From contig CM043960.1 in the NCBI GenBank assembly GCA_014529385.2, positions 73,815,410-73,879,409 of the forward strand: a stretch of 64,000 nucleotides of DNA, read 5' to 3'. The position numbers were made by a program, and so were the translations under genes. The notes below the pieces were generated by a model. The model worked only from the letters and a program-made list of their open reading frames with translations. It did not search any database and was not told the origin of the DNA. The stretch comes from Adiantum capillus-veneris. Its lineage: Eukaryota > Streptophyta > Polypodiopsida > Polypodiales > Pteridaceae. Shown here one piece after another: positions 1 through 11,635 of the stretch; the stretch's first letter is position 1, and every line of letters begins with the position of its first letter.

Positions 1-1142
1 TGATAGAGGGAAGCAACCTGGATTGCTTGAACTATTGCCAATCCCTAATTCACCATGGGAGCGTATATCCATGGATTTTATCTTTGAATTGCCTAAATCA
101 ATCCATGGGAATATGAGAATATGGACAATAGTAGACAAGTTCAAAAAACAAGCTCATTTTATACCTGTAAAAAAGACTATCAAAGCCCATGAAATGGAAA
201 CTCTCTTCATATCACAAATCTTCAAGCCATGACTTGCAAATGTCCATAGTGTTGTATAGAGATCTTAGAATGACCAGTAATTTTTGGAGGGGTCTCTTGG
301 AGAATTTAGGGACAAGGCTAAACTTGTCTTTGGACTATCACCCACAAACGGATGGCCAAAGTGACATAGCTAACCTAGCAATTCTTGATCTACTAAAAGC
401 TTATGTAACGAAAGCAGATCAAAGGTCCCAATGGGAGAAGTACTTACCCTTTGTGGAGTATGCCTACAATAACATTGTACATACCTCCACAAGAAAAGCA
501 TCTTTTGAGGTCATAGAGGGAAGATAAAAAAGTCCCTTGCTACTTAACGTACATGGGAAGATCTTCGCTGCAATGAGTATAGCCGAGACCTACAAGAATC
601 TTTCCAAAAGAGTAATAATGATATCTCTATCTCATAGTAAAGGCAAAAGGCTGTTGTGCTGATAAGCAAAGAAGAGCCCAAGCCTTTAAAGAAAATGATT
701 TGTCCTACTTAAATTTCCCAAGTCTTGATTAAGGCTCACGACATGCAAGAATTCTATGGGACACCAAAAGTATTATGCTAAGTTAGCAAAAAGGTACTAT
801 GGTCCCTTCCAAATTCTTAGACCAATCAATGAGATGGCCTATCAAGTCAAGTTGCTCAGTCATTGGCTCAAACACAACGCTTTCCATGTGAGCCTTACAA
901 AGGAGAGCCACCTCAAGAACCAACTATTGAAGACCCACCGGAGATCGAGGACCCAAAAGAGGTGTTACAGCCCGATTCCATTCTCCGACATGAGGACAAG
1001 GTATTAAGGGGCGATAAAACTATCTAACGGTATCTTATTAAGTTTAAGGAATTATCATTTTGAAGATGCTAGATGGATGCAAGACATACAATTAAAGGAT
1101 AACCTAAACGTTGTCAATGCTTACAATGCTTCCCTAGAGTAA
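1..1142 (+). pseudogene. Gypsy integrase C-terminal half plus chromodomain (broken)
   Basis: Integrase inserts retrotransposon cDNA into the host genome; a chromodomain, where present, steers it to particular chromatin. The core is read as PWERISMDFIFELPKS, then VDKFKKQAHF, then after a frameshift near 230 the HPQTDGQSDIAN motif that precedes the catalytic Glu region in this family. The aligned position reads SDIAN where the family usually has a Glu, so the active site looks lost. A stop follows VIEGR near 525. The C-terminal domain resumes at 756 (KRYYGPFQIL, then HNAFHVSL). A chromodomain scrap (FEDARWMQ, about 1060-1085) ends at a stop at 1140-1142. There are at least two frameshifts and several stops. 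Assignment to chromoviruses rests on the chromodomain and on the matching CRV-2 copy. Confidence 0.88.
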
Positions 1143-1480
1143 GCAAATGTACAAATTTTTAAAATGAACAAAGTTTTTGTCTTATCAGACTCTCTTTTTC
1201 TTTATTGTGCACAAGTGCTTAGAATCAAGCTTGTGAAGACGAGGTCTTCCAAACACCAAGTAGACCTTCTCACTCTACTATGGAAGATTGATAGGACTAA
1301 CGTGAAGACATGATTGTGGTAGCTTAGACTCTCAAGCACCAAATGGATTAGTCATCCATTTAAGGACGATGTCGTAGGGTAAGATAGGGGTCCTCTAGCC
1401 GCTAGAACAAGTACTAATGAATAGGCTTTACCTTCTCTACCCCATAGTCGAGAACAACTATGATTTCAAGAGAGATGTAA
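1143..1480 (+). other. CRV-1 3' untranslated spacer and polypurine tract
   Basis: Non-coding spacer between the chromodomain stop and the 3' LTR. Its second half (about 1250-1450) is homologous to the 417-bp unit tandemly repeated in CRV-3. The last bases, AAGAGAGATGTAA (1468-1480), are purine-rich and sit directly before the LTR, matching the place of a polypurine tract that primes plus-strand synthesis. The tract contains T, so it is degenerate. Confidence 0.6.
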
Positions 1481-2057
1481 TGTCATAATAACTAATATCC
1501 AATTCTCCTAAATGATTTTATCATCTTAAACTGATCATTTAATATGGGGAAGTACAAGGGGAGAAAAAGATAGAATATTGGTTACGCTGGTAGACCGGCC
1601 ATAGTAGGGCTCCAAAGGAGAAAAAATAGGGATCCAAAGGGGGGGACATCTGCAAAAGAGAAATGTGCAATAATGGGCTTCAAAGACCCTAAGTTTCAGC
1701 CCATTATGACTTCCAAAATGCTAAGGTTGCACAACACTCTTTGGTCTAGAGCGATTTTTCTATTTCAAACACACTACACAAAATGCTAAGGTTCCAAAAT
1801 TCAAAGGGTATGTTCAATTGTCCAACCCTAGGGAAAATTGGATGGTTTAGTGATGACCACAAAGTCTTTCATGACTCCTAAAGAGAAGGGGGTGATCCCC
1901 AAAGGTAGGGTAAGAGAGAGAAGCTTGTGCGAGAACGCGCACACACACTCAGAGCCTTCCCTTTACACAAAGGTCATAATGGACACATGTGAGCTCCCTA
2001 GGCCAATTACCCACAAGGTGCACTCAAACCCTATTGGATGTCCATAGAGGTGGAACA
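1481..2057 (+). repeat. CRV-1 3' LTR, left segment
   Basis: First 577 bases of the CRV-1 LTR, starting TGTCATAATAAC. It is the reverse complement of the CRV-2 LTR sequence around 10800-11284. A short GA stretch and a CA stretch (about 1913-1950) lie where CRV-2 and CRV-3 carry much longer (GT)n/(GA)n tracts. The segment ends with GAACA (2053-2057), which is the target-site copy for COP-1. Confidence 0.88.
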
Positions 2058-2379
2058 TGTAAAGAATGAGGATGGAAGAGAGCTACACAAGACAAGCACA
2101 AAGCACACAGAGATGGAAAGCTTCTTCTTCTTCTTCTCAGAAAAGAGAGTACAAAATGACTAAGTGCTAAAGCTGAAAAGTAGCACATATGTACATGCGG
2201 TCACTAAATGTGAACTCACTAGAAGTATACTAGGCTGGCACTATATGTGTAGTCTAGTTGTAGAATCACTAGCAGAGATCCTCCGTGTCGGTCACCTAAC
2301 GCGCCAATGAGTAAATGCCGTAAGCGGCCAAGACCCATAGTGGATGCCAGCTCAAGGTGTAGAGCTCGACATCTCAACA
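2058..2379 (-). repeat. COP-1 3' LTR
   Basis: 322-bp LTR beginning TGTAAAGAATGAG and ending ATCTCAACA on the plus strand, with TG...CA termini. It pairs with 6946-7266. Most differences between the two copies are A/G or C/T transitions, as expected from deamination of methylated cytosines in silenced plant elements. Confidence 0.95.
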
Positions 2380-3942
2380 CTCCCCCTCGATCTCTGCATG
2401 TCGCAGAGTCCAAGCATAGTCCGAAAACGTCGAAGCTTCTTAGCTCCGAGGGCCTTGGTAAAGATATCCACTATCTTCTCTTCTGTGCTGACGTAGACCA
2501 AGTCGATGTCGCCCGCCAACACTCGCTCTCGAACGTAGTGGTAATGGACCTCTATGTGTTTGGTCCTGGCATGGAACACTGGGTTCCTAGCCAACTGCAT
2601 GCTGGTGAGGTTGTCACAATGGATGACAATCTGCTGGTCCACCTGCACTCCCAAGTCCTCAAGTAATGTGCGTAGCCAAGCTACCTTTGTACTCGGCCTC
2701 TGTGCTCGATAAAGCAACCGTAGGCTGCTTTTTGCTGCTCCAAGTAAAAGCAGCACTCCCAAAAGAGAACATGAAGCCACTCGTAGATCTCCTATCAACA
2801 ATGCTACCTGCCCAATCTGCATTTGTATACCCATACAATGCTAATGGTGCATCTGCTGCATAGAACAATGCGTAGTCAAGAGTCCCTTGCATATACCTAA
2901 GTGTGCGTCGTACTCCATCCAAATGTGGCTTCCTCGGAAGCTGCATGAACTGACTCTCCAAGCCTACTGTGTAGCTCAAGTCTGGCCTCGTGATATTCAA
3001 GTAGATTAGACTACCCACAATCTTCTTGTACATATTGACATCCTCAACAACATCACCCTTCTCTGCACTCAGCTTTTCATTCACATCCAAGGGAATAGAA
3101 ATTGGCTTACAATCAGCCATACCATACTTTGACAACATGTCCAAAGCATACTGTCTCTGTGATAGCCACACACCCTATGGAGTTTCGATCACCTCAATGC
3201 CAAGAAAGTAGCGCAACTCGCCTAAATCTTTCATTTCAAACTCCTGTTTGAGAAGACCCTTCACATGGTCAATCTCCATAGCATTGTCACCAACAATAAT
3301 AAGCTCATCTACATATATGGTAATGACCACAATCCCCACATCACTCTCACGTACATAGAGTGAATGATCAGCATGAGCTCTCCTAAAACCAATACTGACA
3401 AGATACTTGGCAATCCTGTCATACCATGCTCTAGAGCCCTGCTTCAAACCATACAAAGCTTTGAGAAGTCTGCATACATAATCTGGGTAACCTGGATCGA
3501 CATAACCAGGTGGCTGATCCATATACACTTCCTCTTGCAACTCACCATTCAAGAAGGCATTCTTTACATCCATTTGATGCATAATCCATCCTCTAGATGT
3601 AGCCACTGCTATGACAGCTCTCACAGTCGTCATCTTTTCCACTGGAGCAAAGGTCTCCTCATAGTCTATGCCATACGTCTATGCATAACCCTTTGCGACC
3701 GGCCTTGCCTTATGACGCTCGATGTTACCATCAGCCTTATGCTTGGTTTTATACACCCATTTACAGCCAATATCTTTCTTGCCACTTGGCAATGGCACCA
3801 ACTCCCATGTGTCATTTGCTTCCAATGCAGCCATCTCTTCATTCATTGCATCATCCCAATGCACATTTCCAATTGCATCCTCAAAACATGTGGGCTCCAC
3901 ATCCTGTATCACCTTAGCCATGTAGGATTGGTGATGCGCTAG
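2352..3942 (-). pseudogene. COP-1 reverse transcriptase and RNase H (broken)
   Basis: RT copies element RNA into DNA and RNase H removes the RNA. From the N-terminal side: EPTCFEDAIG and KWVYKTKHKADG (about 3700-3905), a stop at about 3676, then QMDVKNAFLNGEL and LLKALYGLKQGSRAWYD (3400-3600). The catalytic YVDD box reads YVDE near 3305-3315, an Asp-to-Glu change at an essential residue. After a stop near 3172 come SLIYLNITRPDLSY and the RNase H motifs. YTNADWAG replaces the usual Asp, and LSSTEAEYKG is followed by a small deletion and frameshift near 2690. The frame then continues as KVAWLRTLL to RTKHIEVHYH and ends TGA in the LTR. Family identity is secure; activity is not expected. Confidence 0.93.
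2380..2391 (-). other. COP-1 polypurine tract
   Basis: Read on the minus strand the bases directly before the 3' LTR are TCGAGGGGGAG, a purine-rich primer site for plus-strand DNA synthesis. The reading frame of pol runs through it and stops inside the LTR, which is common in copia elements. Confidence 0.85.
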
Positions 3943-5560
3943 ATACCCATCATAAGTCAATTTCTGAACTGGATTTCTGACTCTATTAGATCTGCGCGGT
4001 CCTGGGTCACTGCTTTGCACTCTAGCATCTTCTTGTACTTTCCTTACACCAGGTGTCCTGACAGCCGGAATTCCAAATTCCTCATAAAGACTTTGTTCAG
4101 AACCATCTGAATCCATGTCTACATGTGAAAAACTTGATGATGCATAAGCCATAAAGGGAGGTTCATCAACCTTTTCCTTTCCTTTTCGTGATACATTCCC
4201 TGTACTTGTTGGTGGAGTAACCTGCGTACGTAGTCTACCATTCCATGGTTTCTCAACAGAGCCATGAGAAGAGGACTCTTGTGGTCCACTCAAAACCTGT
4301 GACTATGGCCTCACATTTTGTACAACCACATCATCTTTTACATCAGCCCCAATAGTGCTATGTGCATTACTGTACCAGCTGCTCATCTCATCAAAGACTA
4401 CATCTCTCCTCACTCGTAATTCTCGTGTAGTAGGATTGTAGCACCTGTACCCCTTTTGTTCAAGGGAATATCCCACAAGAATACATTTCTATGCTTTAGG
4501 ATCCAATTTCGTACGCAACTCATCTGATACATGCACATAAGCTATGCAGCCAAATGCTTTCAAGTGTGCCAAATCAGGCTTTGTACCTGTAAACTTTTCC
4601 TCAGGTGTTACATCATGCACCGCAGCTGTAGGTGTCCTGTTCATAATGTACACAGCTATATTTACGGCTTCAGCCCAGAAATGATGAGGCATGTTCTTCT
4701 CATTCATCAATGCACGTGCAACCTCTGCAATGTGCATGTTTTTCCTTTCTACGACCCCATTCTGTTGTGGAGTATATCTGCATGTAAACTGCCTGCGTAT
4801 ACCATGTATTTGCAGAAAATCTGAAAAATCATTGGAGAAGTACTCTCCCTCTCCATCTGACCTCAATGTCTTGATTTGCATATTTGTCTCCTTCTCAATT
4901 ATGACTTTGAAGTCTTGAAAGTGACCAAACACTTCACTTTTGTTACGCATGAAGTAGACCCATACTTTCCTTGTATGGTCATCAATGAAAGAGACATAAT
5001 ACCTGCAACCATGTATACTTGCAGTATCGGTTGGACCCCAAACATCTGTGTGCACCACCTCAAGTGGATTTTTACATACATTGCGCTCATGTGGAAATGA
5101 GCCCTTTGACTGTTTTCCAAACTGGCATGCTGCACACACTTTATGCATACCATCCACCTTGAATTTGGGCAAACCTTTTACAATTTGTTTTGATTGCATG
5201 CTGCGCAATCTCTGCTCATTGACATGGCCAATGCGTTTGTGCCAAATGTCAACATCAGCCACAACACCTGTGCCCTGTGCAAATAATGCAGCTTTTACCT
5301 CAGGCATGTCTACATTCAGCGTAAACATTCTGCCCACACATTTTCCCTCTGTGATCAGCTTACAACCATTCTGGAAATCTTCTACATAAAAGCCATTTGG
5401 ATTGAAGCTAACCTGCAAACCCTGCTCAACCATTTTTCCAACAGAAACAAGATTCTTTGTAATGTTTGGGACATGAAGTACATCTGCTAAGTACTTTGAT
5501 TTCCCACTCTTCGTATTTAGAGGTATGTCCCCTACATGAGCAATGGGGTGAGCTGTGTCA
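3943..5560 (-). pseudogene. COP-1 integrase (broken)
   Basis: Integrase of the copia order, upstream of RT. The zinc-binding HHCC region is visible (HKRIGH ... CAACQFGKQ, about 5100-5230). The catalytic triad region is also seen: HTDVWGPTD (first Asp), FIDDHTRKVWVYFM, and QNGVVERKN (Glu), about 4740-5060. Typical downstream words follow (MNRTPTAAVHDVTPEE, LKAFGCIAYVH). A stop at about 4486 interrupts before KCILVGYS, and another lies near 4300 in the linker. Residues 4000-4300 encode the variable linker to RT, with RRSNRVRNPVQKLTYDG. The catalytic D, D and E themselves appear retained, unlike those of the neighbouring domains. Confidence 0.93.
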
Positions 5561-6783
5561 TCTCCTGTCTACACATAGCCTAACACATCTGGTTTGTGCA
5601 TATCTCTAAACCACTCTCCATGAGATGTCATGTGATTAGAGGCACCTAAATCCACATACCAAACATCATCTTGGGTGGAATTCTTTGCAGTCATTGTATT
5701 CATTACATGCTGCATAACAAACATGCGCTTGTTTTTGCTGTCATCTGCATCTCTTCTAGTAGATGCATAGTTGCCTTGTTCTCTCTTTCCATTTGCTTTT
5801 CCATTTGGACATGCACGTGACATGTGACCTCTTTCACCACAAGTCCAACATTCTCTGCTATCTGGAGTATGTTGCTGCCTGCTTGATCCTGCACCACGAC
5901 CTCTTTGACTCCCCCTGCCTTGAGACTGGTTTCCCCTGCCACCTGTATTGTTTTGATTTGATTGGCCTTCCAAAAATTGGCCCCTGCAACCCCTTGGGCC
6001 TCGACTACGACCTCTACCTCTACCTATGTTGGAGTTAGAATAGAAGTCCTGTTCAGAATTATTTCTGCCATGAGAAGAAGATGTGTCAAGGTTCTTCTCC
6101 TCAAGAATAAGCATAGAAATCAAATCTTGGAACACGGGGATGTCATCTCTTGTATTCATGGAAGACCTAAAATGTACATACTCATCTCCTAGACCATCCA
6201 AACATGCACGGACAATGTCATCGTCTTGCTATGAGACTTTAATAGATCCAAGAGCCTCAATGATACTCTTGATCTTCAAGGCATAATCATTGATTGAGAG
6301 GTTGTTCCTCTTAACCTGATTTAACTCCGACTTTAGTTGAAGCTTCTTGGCCTTGGTGTTCACCTCGAATACTCTGCCTAAGTTTCTCCATGCAATGGCG
6401 GGGGTTTCAACATCCTGTAGATAGCCCATCATGCCATCTGTGATGCTCATAGAAAGCCAATACATCACTTTGCTCTAGCCTTGTTGCCAGTCCCTCAAAG
6501 CTTTCCTTTGTTCTGCTGTAGCATTTTCCTTGGGAATCTCTGGTTCCTTTTCATTGTCTCCTTCTACATAGTCCCAATAAAATTTTCCTTTTAGGAAATT
6601 TGTTATTCTGAACTTCCATGCAGGGTAGTTATTTTTCTCAAGCTTCTCAGTGACAATCTGACTGAACGTCAGACATCTTGAAGCACTAAGACAAAATAGC
6701 TGCAATCTGCAAAAACCTGTAAATCTGCTGAACCTGCTATCGTGGTACCTGCAACGCTTTCTACACTCAACGAGTGTCCACAA
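5561..6783 (-). pseudogene. COP-1 gag and protease (broken)
   Basis: Gag packages the element RNA and the aspartic protease matures the polyprotein. The gag core (LEKNNYPAWKFRITNFL, then LQLKSELNQVKRNN) lies at 6230-6660 and contains stops at about 6475 and 6226. A Gly/Arg-rich stretch (5880-6030) precedes one zinc knuckle, CWTCGERGHMSRAC (C-x2-C-x4-H-x4-C, about 5808-5852). The protease box reads VDLGASNHM (5627-5655), with Leu in place of Ser/Thr in D-[ST]-G. A stop near 5569 separates this from the rest of pol. The initiating Met is uncertain; 6783 is only the outermost in-frame Met. Confidence 0.9.
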
Positions 6784-6929
6784 TCAAGCGTACATACAAC
6801 CACTGTACTTGTATAGTAAATCTCTGTATATTGCACCTTGGAGATCTGTTCAAAAACTTTTGCATCTGGTCGTGGATTGCGAACAAAGGGATTGTGATGC
6901 TCTTGCTCTCTTAGCCTCTCTTGCCTGCA

Positions 6930-6945
6930 CCAGGCTTTGATACCA
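6930..6945 (-). other. COP-1 primer-binding site
   Basis: On the minus strand this reads TGGTATCAAAGCCTGG immediately after the 5' LTR. It matches the standard TGGTATCAGAGC site for the 3' end of initiator-Met tRNA with one mismatch, and marks the start of first-strand synthesis. Confidence 0.93.
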
Positions 6946-7266
6946 TGTAAAGAATGAGGATGCAAGAGAGCTACACAAGACAAGCACAAAGCACACAGAG
7001 ATGGAAAGCTTCTTCTTCTTCTTCTCAGAAAAGAGAGTACAAAATGACTAAGTGCTAAAGCTGAAAAGTAGCACATATGTACATGCGGTCACTAAGTGTG
7101 AACTCGCTAGAAGTGTACTAGGCTGGCACTTTATGTGTAGTCCAGCTTAGAATCACTGGCAGAGATCCTCCGTGTCGGTCACCTAACGCGCCAGTGAGTA
7201 AATGCTGTAAGCGGCCAAGACCCGTAGTGGATGCCAGCTCAAGGTGTAGAGCTCAGCATCTCAACA
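6946..7266 (-). repeat. COP-1 5' LTR
   Basis: 321-bp LTR with TG...CA ends, followed by the second GAACA target copy at 7267-7271. It would hold the element promoter; I could not single out a TATA box with confidence. Confidence 0.95.
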
Positions 7267-8356
7267 GAACAATGAGATGTAGGCTAGAGTAAATCTAGTT
7301 TAAGTAATTTAAAACACTTGATAAAAGAACCAATAAGAACTAAGCTCTCTAGAAGACTATTGGCCAGTCTCCCAGGGTCCAATGAGCATTCAACAACCCA
7401 ATGGCTTGCCTGATTCCTATTGGCCAGAAGACAAAGGGGTCCAATGAGAGATTAATTGATTTATTTAACTACCTAGAGTTCTCACAAAATTGGAAGGGGG
7501 GGCACATGTCACAAGGCTATCACTTATGATTCTCAATTTTAATTAGCTAAGCTTTGCAGGGTCCAATGGGGTGCCAGCATGAGTAATTTGCAAGAGGGGT
7601 CGACCAAGAAAGAGAGGGGCTGATTTTGGCAAGGCATTATCACACACACACTCATATAATCTCATGTGTGGAGCAAGAAGACTATCTCTCTCCTTCTCAA
7701 GCTTTAATGGAAAGCTCATCATCTACTCCAAGCTTGTGACAAGGGAGGCCTACACCAACAACTCTTGGCTTTGTGATGCAAATCCAACCAAGAGACAAGC
7801 TTCAATGCATGTTCATCTCCTCTACCATGCTAATTACTAAGCTATTGTAAGCTTTTATGAGTGATTATGTGAGGAGATATAATTCTTTCTCGTAAGACTA
7901 CTCCTTCTTCCTCTCAATCTACTCTCCTACCCTACTAGCTCTCACCATCTTCGAAGGTGTGTGAGGTCTCGAGTTTGAGACCATGAGGGAATTGATGTTG
8001 TGTTTTATAAGTGTTTGCTTAGTGCTTGAAAGCTTCCATCTTCATTGCATTACCTAGTTATTGAAGGAACACAAAGAATTGTATTGTAAAATGACTCCCT
8101 TGATGGGGGAAACATATAATACAAAGCCTTTTGGAGGGTGGTCCAGCTCCATGTAAATCCGGTCTTCAACTGTTGTCAATAGCTTAATTTCTCTCTCTTT
8201 TGAAGTATTGTTCATGCCTATCTAGCTAGGTGTTTTGCTTTTTGTTGCTCTCTCCGCACTGTTTCTATGCTCATTATGAAGCTATTCTAATGAAATGCTC
8301 ACTATGTCTATGTTAATTTCCGTTACACACAAGCTAATAGGCCATTAAATGTTACA
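7267..8356 (+). repeat. CRV-1 3' LTR, right segment
   Basis: Continuation of the CRV-1 LTR after COP-1, so the LTR totals about 1.66 kb without the insertion. It matches, in reverse orientation, 9762-10790 and 22730-23830 (CRV-2) and, in the same orientation, 37060-37870 (CRV-3). It ends ATTAAATGTTACA at 8356. The CRV-2 junction between this terminus and its PBS confirms the border. Confidence 0.9.
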
Positions 8357-9761
8357 TGATGCATAGTTAGGTGGTTCCAGATGAGGATGCATATGGCACT
8401 GAGGTTGCTGATAGGGATAGGTTGGCACAGTTAGTGCATGTTTTGTCGGCTTTCGGGTCTCTCATGTCTGACCTTTTGGTCTCGAGACCTAATCTTGCTT
8501 ATGCGATTGGTGCATTTGCAGTGGGAGTTGTCAGTTGCTTATGCGGTTTGTGCGATGAGTAACACTGGCATTGTGCATAGTGGAGCCATACAAGTCGTCA
8601 CTCGATACCTACATGAGGAGTGTCATCGTGGCTCTAGCCCTAGTGGTATGCATGTTGCATCTACACTAGAGTAGTTACAGATGCACTCACGTGTTTGGAG
8701 TGAGCCAGTGGGCATAGGTTGAGAGCCATCCTCTCTCACTTCTTGTATATACTAGTTGTAGGCTAGTCTTCTCTCCACTTATCGGCACACGAATTTGTTG
8801 AGAGCCGTCAGTCATCTCTGGGGATGCACAACTTAGTCAGTCAATTTCAGTGGCAAAATACCTCAAGTTCTATGTTTGCAGGAGGCACACATAGCCCATT
8901 CACTTGATTTAGTTGGTGAAATACCTCAAGAGTGTGTACACAAACCCAGTCAAATCACCAAAGCAAAAAAAAAACTTGTGTCAAATATTGGAAGCAGAGC
9001 ACTGAATAATCACTCAGATGGCTTCGATGGCTATGAAAAAAAAGCATCTTCCAAGTACTTGTGCATAGTAGCAAGGAACATGCCTCTATCTTCTTAATTC
9101 TATCTCTTACCATTATTCATCGAAAACTTATTACCATAAAGAACACAAAGACTCTCACCATCGTTCTCTGCATTTTTTTAGGGTTCCTCCACAAAGATGC
9201 AGGAAAAGAAAAACCAAGTTACAAGGCAGGCTATTGGCTCTTAAAGCCTTAGTTTGTCATGGATTAGAGACGCATCATGATGCAGTGTTCCACTCGCCCA
9301 AAATGTGTTCAATACAAAAGAAAAACTTGCTAAAAAAAAATGTAATGGGAAGTCAGATGTATTGTTTTCTAACCTTAAGAATCTACTACAAATTTGAGTC
9401 TATCCATTCATCTCTCTTTTAGCTCTTTGAAAAGCTAAAGATAATTTTCAGAATTGTCACTAAAATGTGTATGCTGCATATTCTCAACATTCCATTAAGG
9501 AAAAGCCGCATAAATTAGATAGGTAAAATTCATTGAGAAACCCTAAATGCACAGAGAAAACAAAGGACACCCTCAAAGGGCACGAGATACTTGAAACTCA
9601 TCCCCTAGATAGGATATTTGCACTGGCCTTGATTGTATTTTTCTAGCAAAATTATTTAGCTGGCAACTTGTCGAAACTCACAAAACTTAGGCCATCGGGG
9701 CTGCACTACATTACAACTGATAATGAGGATGAGTTGATCGTAAGAATGGGCATGACAAATT
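8357..9761. other. Inter-element debris
   Basis: Between the end of the CRV-1 LTR and the truncated CRV-2 LTR. The first 340 bases hold a copia polymerase remnant (listed separately). From about 8700 to 9761 I see only short unsupported reading frames with A-rich stretches and no recognisable gene, repeat or RNA. Confidence 0.6.
8371..8690 (+). pseudogene. Copia RT/RNase H fragment, strongly decayed
   Basis: One frame reads LVSRPNLAYAIG, matching the copia motif seen as ITRPDLSYTVG in COP-1. The next frame continues with MSNTGIVHSGAIQVVTRYLHE, resembling the family pattern of MSNPG, HW, A, RYL just before RNase H. The fragment has no LTRs and no flanking domains. It belongs to a copia lineage different from COP-1. 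Confidence 0.6.
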
Positions 9762-11284
9762 GAGCATTTCATTAGAATAGATTCCTAATGAGAATAACAA
9801 GAGTGCTTGGGTGGAGAGAGCAACAAAAATCATAACACCTAGTTAGATAGCATGAACAATACTTCAAAAGAGAGAAATCAAGCTATTGAAAACAATTAAG
9901 GAACGAACTTACATGGAGCAAGTCCCCCCTCAAAAAGGCTTTGTATTATGGTTTCTCCCATCAAGAGAGACATTTTACAATACAATTCTTTGTGCTCCTT
10001 CAATACTAGCTAGTGCACTGAAGATGGAAACTTCAAGCACTAAGAAAAATACTTATTAAACACAACATCAATTCCCTCACGGTCTCAGAACCAAGACCTC
10101 ACACACCTTCAAAGATTGTGCGAGATAGCGTGGTATGAGAGTAGATTGAGAGGAAGAAGGAGTATTCTTACAAGAAATATATACATCTCCATTAGCATAG
10201 CTCAGTTTAGTATTTAGAATGGTAGAGGAGATGAGCATGCATTGAAGCTTGGCTCTTGGTTTGATTTGCATCACAAAGCCAAGAGTTGTTGGTGTAGGCC
10301 TCCCTTCTCCCAAGCTTGGATTAGGTTGTGATAAGATTTCCATTAAAGCTTGAGAAGGAGAGAGAGAGTCTTCCTACTCCACACATGGACTAGTGTGAGT
10401 GTGTATGCAATAATGCCTTCGAAAAATCAGCCCCCCCTTTCTCTCTCTTGGTGGACCCCTCTTGCTATTTTCTCATGGTGCAACCCTATTCGACCTCCCC
10501 AGGCTTAGCTAATGGAATTTCAAGAGCATAAGTGATACCCTTCTAACATGCGTCCCCATTTCCCCTTTTGTGAGAGCTTTAGGTAATTAATAAATGCAAC
10601 TAAACTCTCATTTGCCCTTTGCCTCCTAGCCAGTAGGAATAAGGCAAGCCATTGGGCTATTGAATGCTCATTGGACCCCTTGGGAGACTTTCCAATAGTC
10701 TTCTAGAGAGCTTAACTCTTATTGATTCTTTTATTAAGTGTTTTTAAACTAATTGAACTAGATTTACTCTAGCCTAATTCTCATTGGTCCACCTTCAAGG
10801 CCATCCAATAGGATTTGAGTACACCTTGTGGACATCTGGGCTAGGGAGCTGACATGTGTCCCTCCTTCCCTTTGTGTAAAGGGAGCTTGTGTGTGTGTGT
10901 GTGTGAGTTTATCTCTCATCTCCTACTTCTAGGGATCTCCCCCTCCTATCTAGGGATGCATGCAAACTTTTTGAGCACACACAAAGCATCCAATTTTCCT
11001 AGAGTTTGACCTTTGGACACAGCCTTTGAGTTTTGGAACCTTAGCATTTTGGAAGTTTTAATAGGATGAACCTTAGGGTCTTTAAAGCCCACTGTTGCAC
11101 CTTGGTCTTTTGCAAATGGCCCCCCCTTTTGATCCCTATTTTCCCTCATGTGGATCCCTATTGTGGCCGATTTGCTAGCTGAACCAATATTCTAGCATTT
11201 TCTCCCCTAGCACTTCCCCATATTAAATGATCAATTTAAAATGAGAAAATCATTTCGGAGAATTAGATATTAGTCATTATGACA
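9762..11284 (-). repeat. CRV-2 3' LTR (3' end truncated)
   Basis: About 1.52 kb. The right boundary reads TATGACA at 11284 (LTR start TGTCATAATGAC on the minus strand). The left end begins inside the LTR at TTTCATTAGAAT, so the terminal ~60 bases present in the 5' LTR are absent. A short (GT)n tract occurs at about 10889-10906, where the 5' LTR has a much longer compound tract. Confidence 0.9.
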
Positions 11285-11635
11285 TTACCTCTCTCTTGAA
11301 ATCATAGCCCTCAAATATGGGGTAGAGAAGATAAAGCATAGTCATTAGTCCTTTTTCTAGTGGGTAGAGGATCCCTATGTTACCCTACGACGTCGTTCTA
11401 GAATGGATGACTAGTCCATTTGGTGCTTCAGAGCCTAAGCTGCTGCAAGCATGTCTGCACATTAGTCCTATCAATATTCCATAGTAGAGTGATAAGATTT
11501 ACTTGGTGTTTGGGAGACGTCGTCTCCGCAAACTTGATCTAAGCATGCATACAACTTCATTTTTGTGCACAATAAAGAAAAAGAGAGTCTTATAAGACAA
11601 AAACTTTGTTCATTGTTAAACATTTGTACATTTGC
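11285..11635 (-). other. CRV-2 3' untranslated spacer with polypurine tract
   Basis: Spacer between the chromodomain stop (11636-11638) and the 3' LTR, with AAGAGAGAGGTAA on the minus strand directly before the LTR as likely polypurine tract. It is homologous to 1143-1480 and to one unit of the CRV-3 417-bp array. Here it occurs once, not in tandem. Confidence 0.7.

Larger units (their letters stand above)
2058..7266 (-). mobile_element. COP-1: complete Ty1/copia retrotransposon, decayed
   Basis: A minus-strand copia element of 5209 bp with both LTRs, PBS, PPT and gag-pol in the copia order gag, protease, integrase, RT, RNase H. The 5-bp target duplication GAACA is present at 2053-2057 and 7267-7271, and the target is the CRV-1 LTR. 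The two LTRs differ at about a dozen of 321 positions (roughly 4 percent, counted by eye), so the insertion is not recent. Gag-pol has at least seven in-frame stops and a deletion/frameshift in RNase H. Active-site changes are seen in protease (DLG for DSG), RT (YVDE for YVDD) and RNase H (TNAD for SDAD). Confidence 0.96.
1..8356 (+). mobile_element. CRV-1: 3' part of a Ty3/gypsy chromovirus, split by COP-1
   Basis: The right-hand part of a plus-strand gypsy retrotransposon whose 5' half lies outside the window. In order it shows integrase core, integrase C-terminus, chromodomain remnant, a short untranslated spacer and a 3' LTR starting TGTCATAAT at 1481 and ending ATGTTACA at 8356. The LTR is interrupted at 2057/7267 by the copia element COP-1. 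The same family occurs twice more here in better-defined form (CRV-2 on the minus strand, CRV-3), and these copies set the LTR borders. Coding frames are broken, so this is a dead copy. The 5' LTR and target duplication cannot be checked. Confidence 0.9.

Noticed and set aside
3364..3942. 192-codon plus-strand frame
   Set aside because: Antisense of the COP-1 RT, whose motifs are unambiguous on the minus strand.
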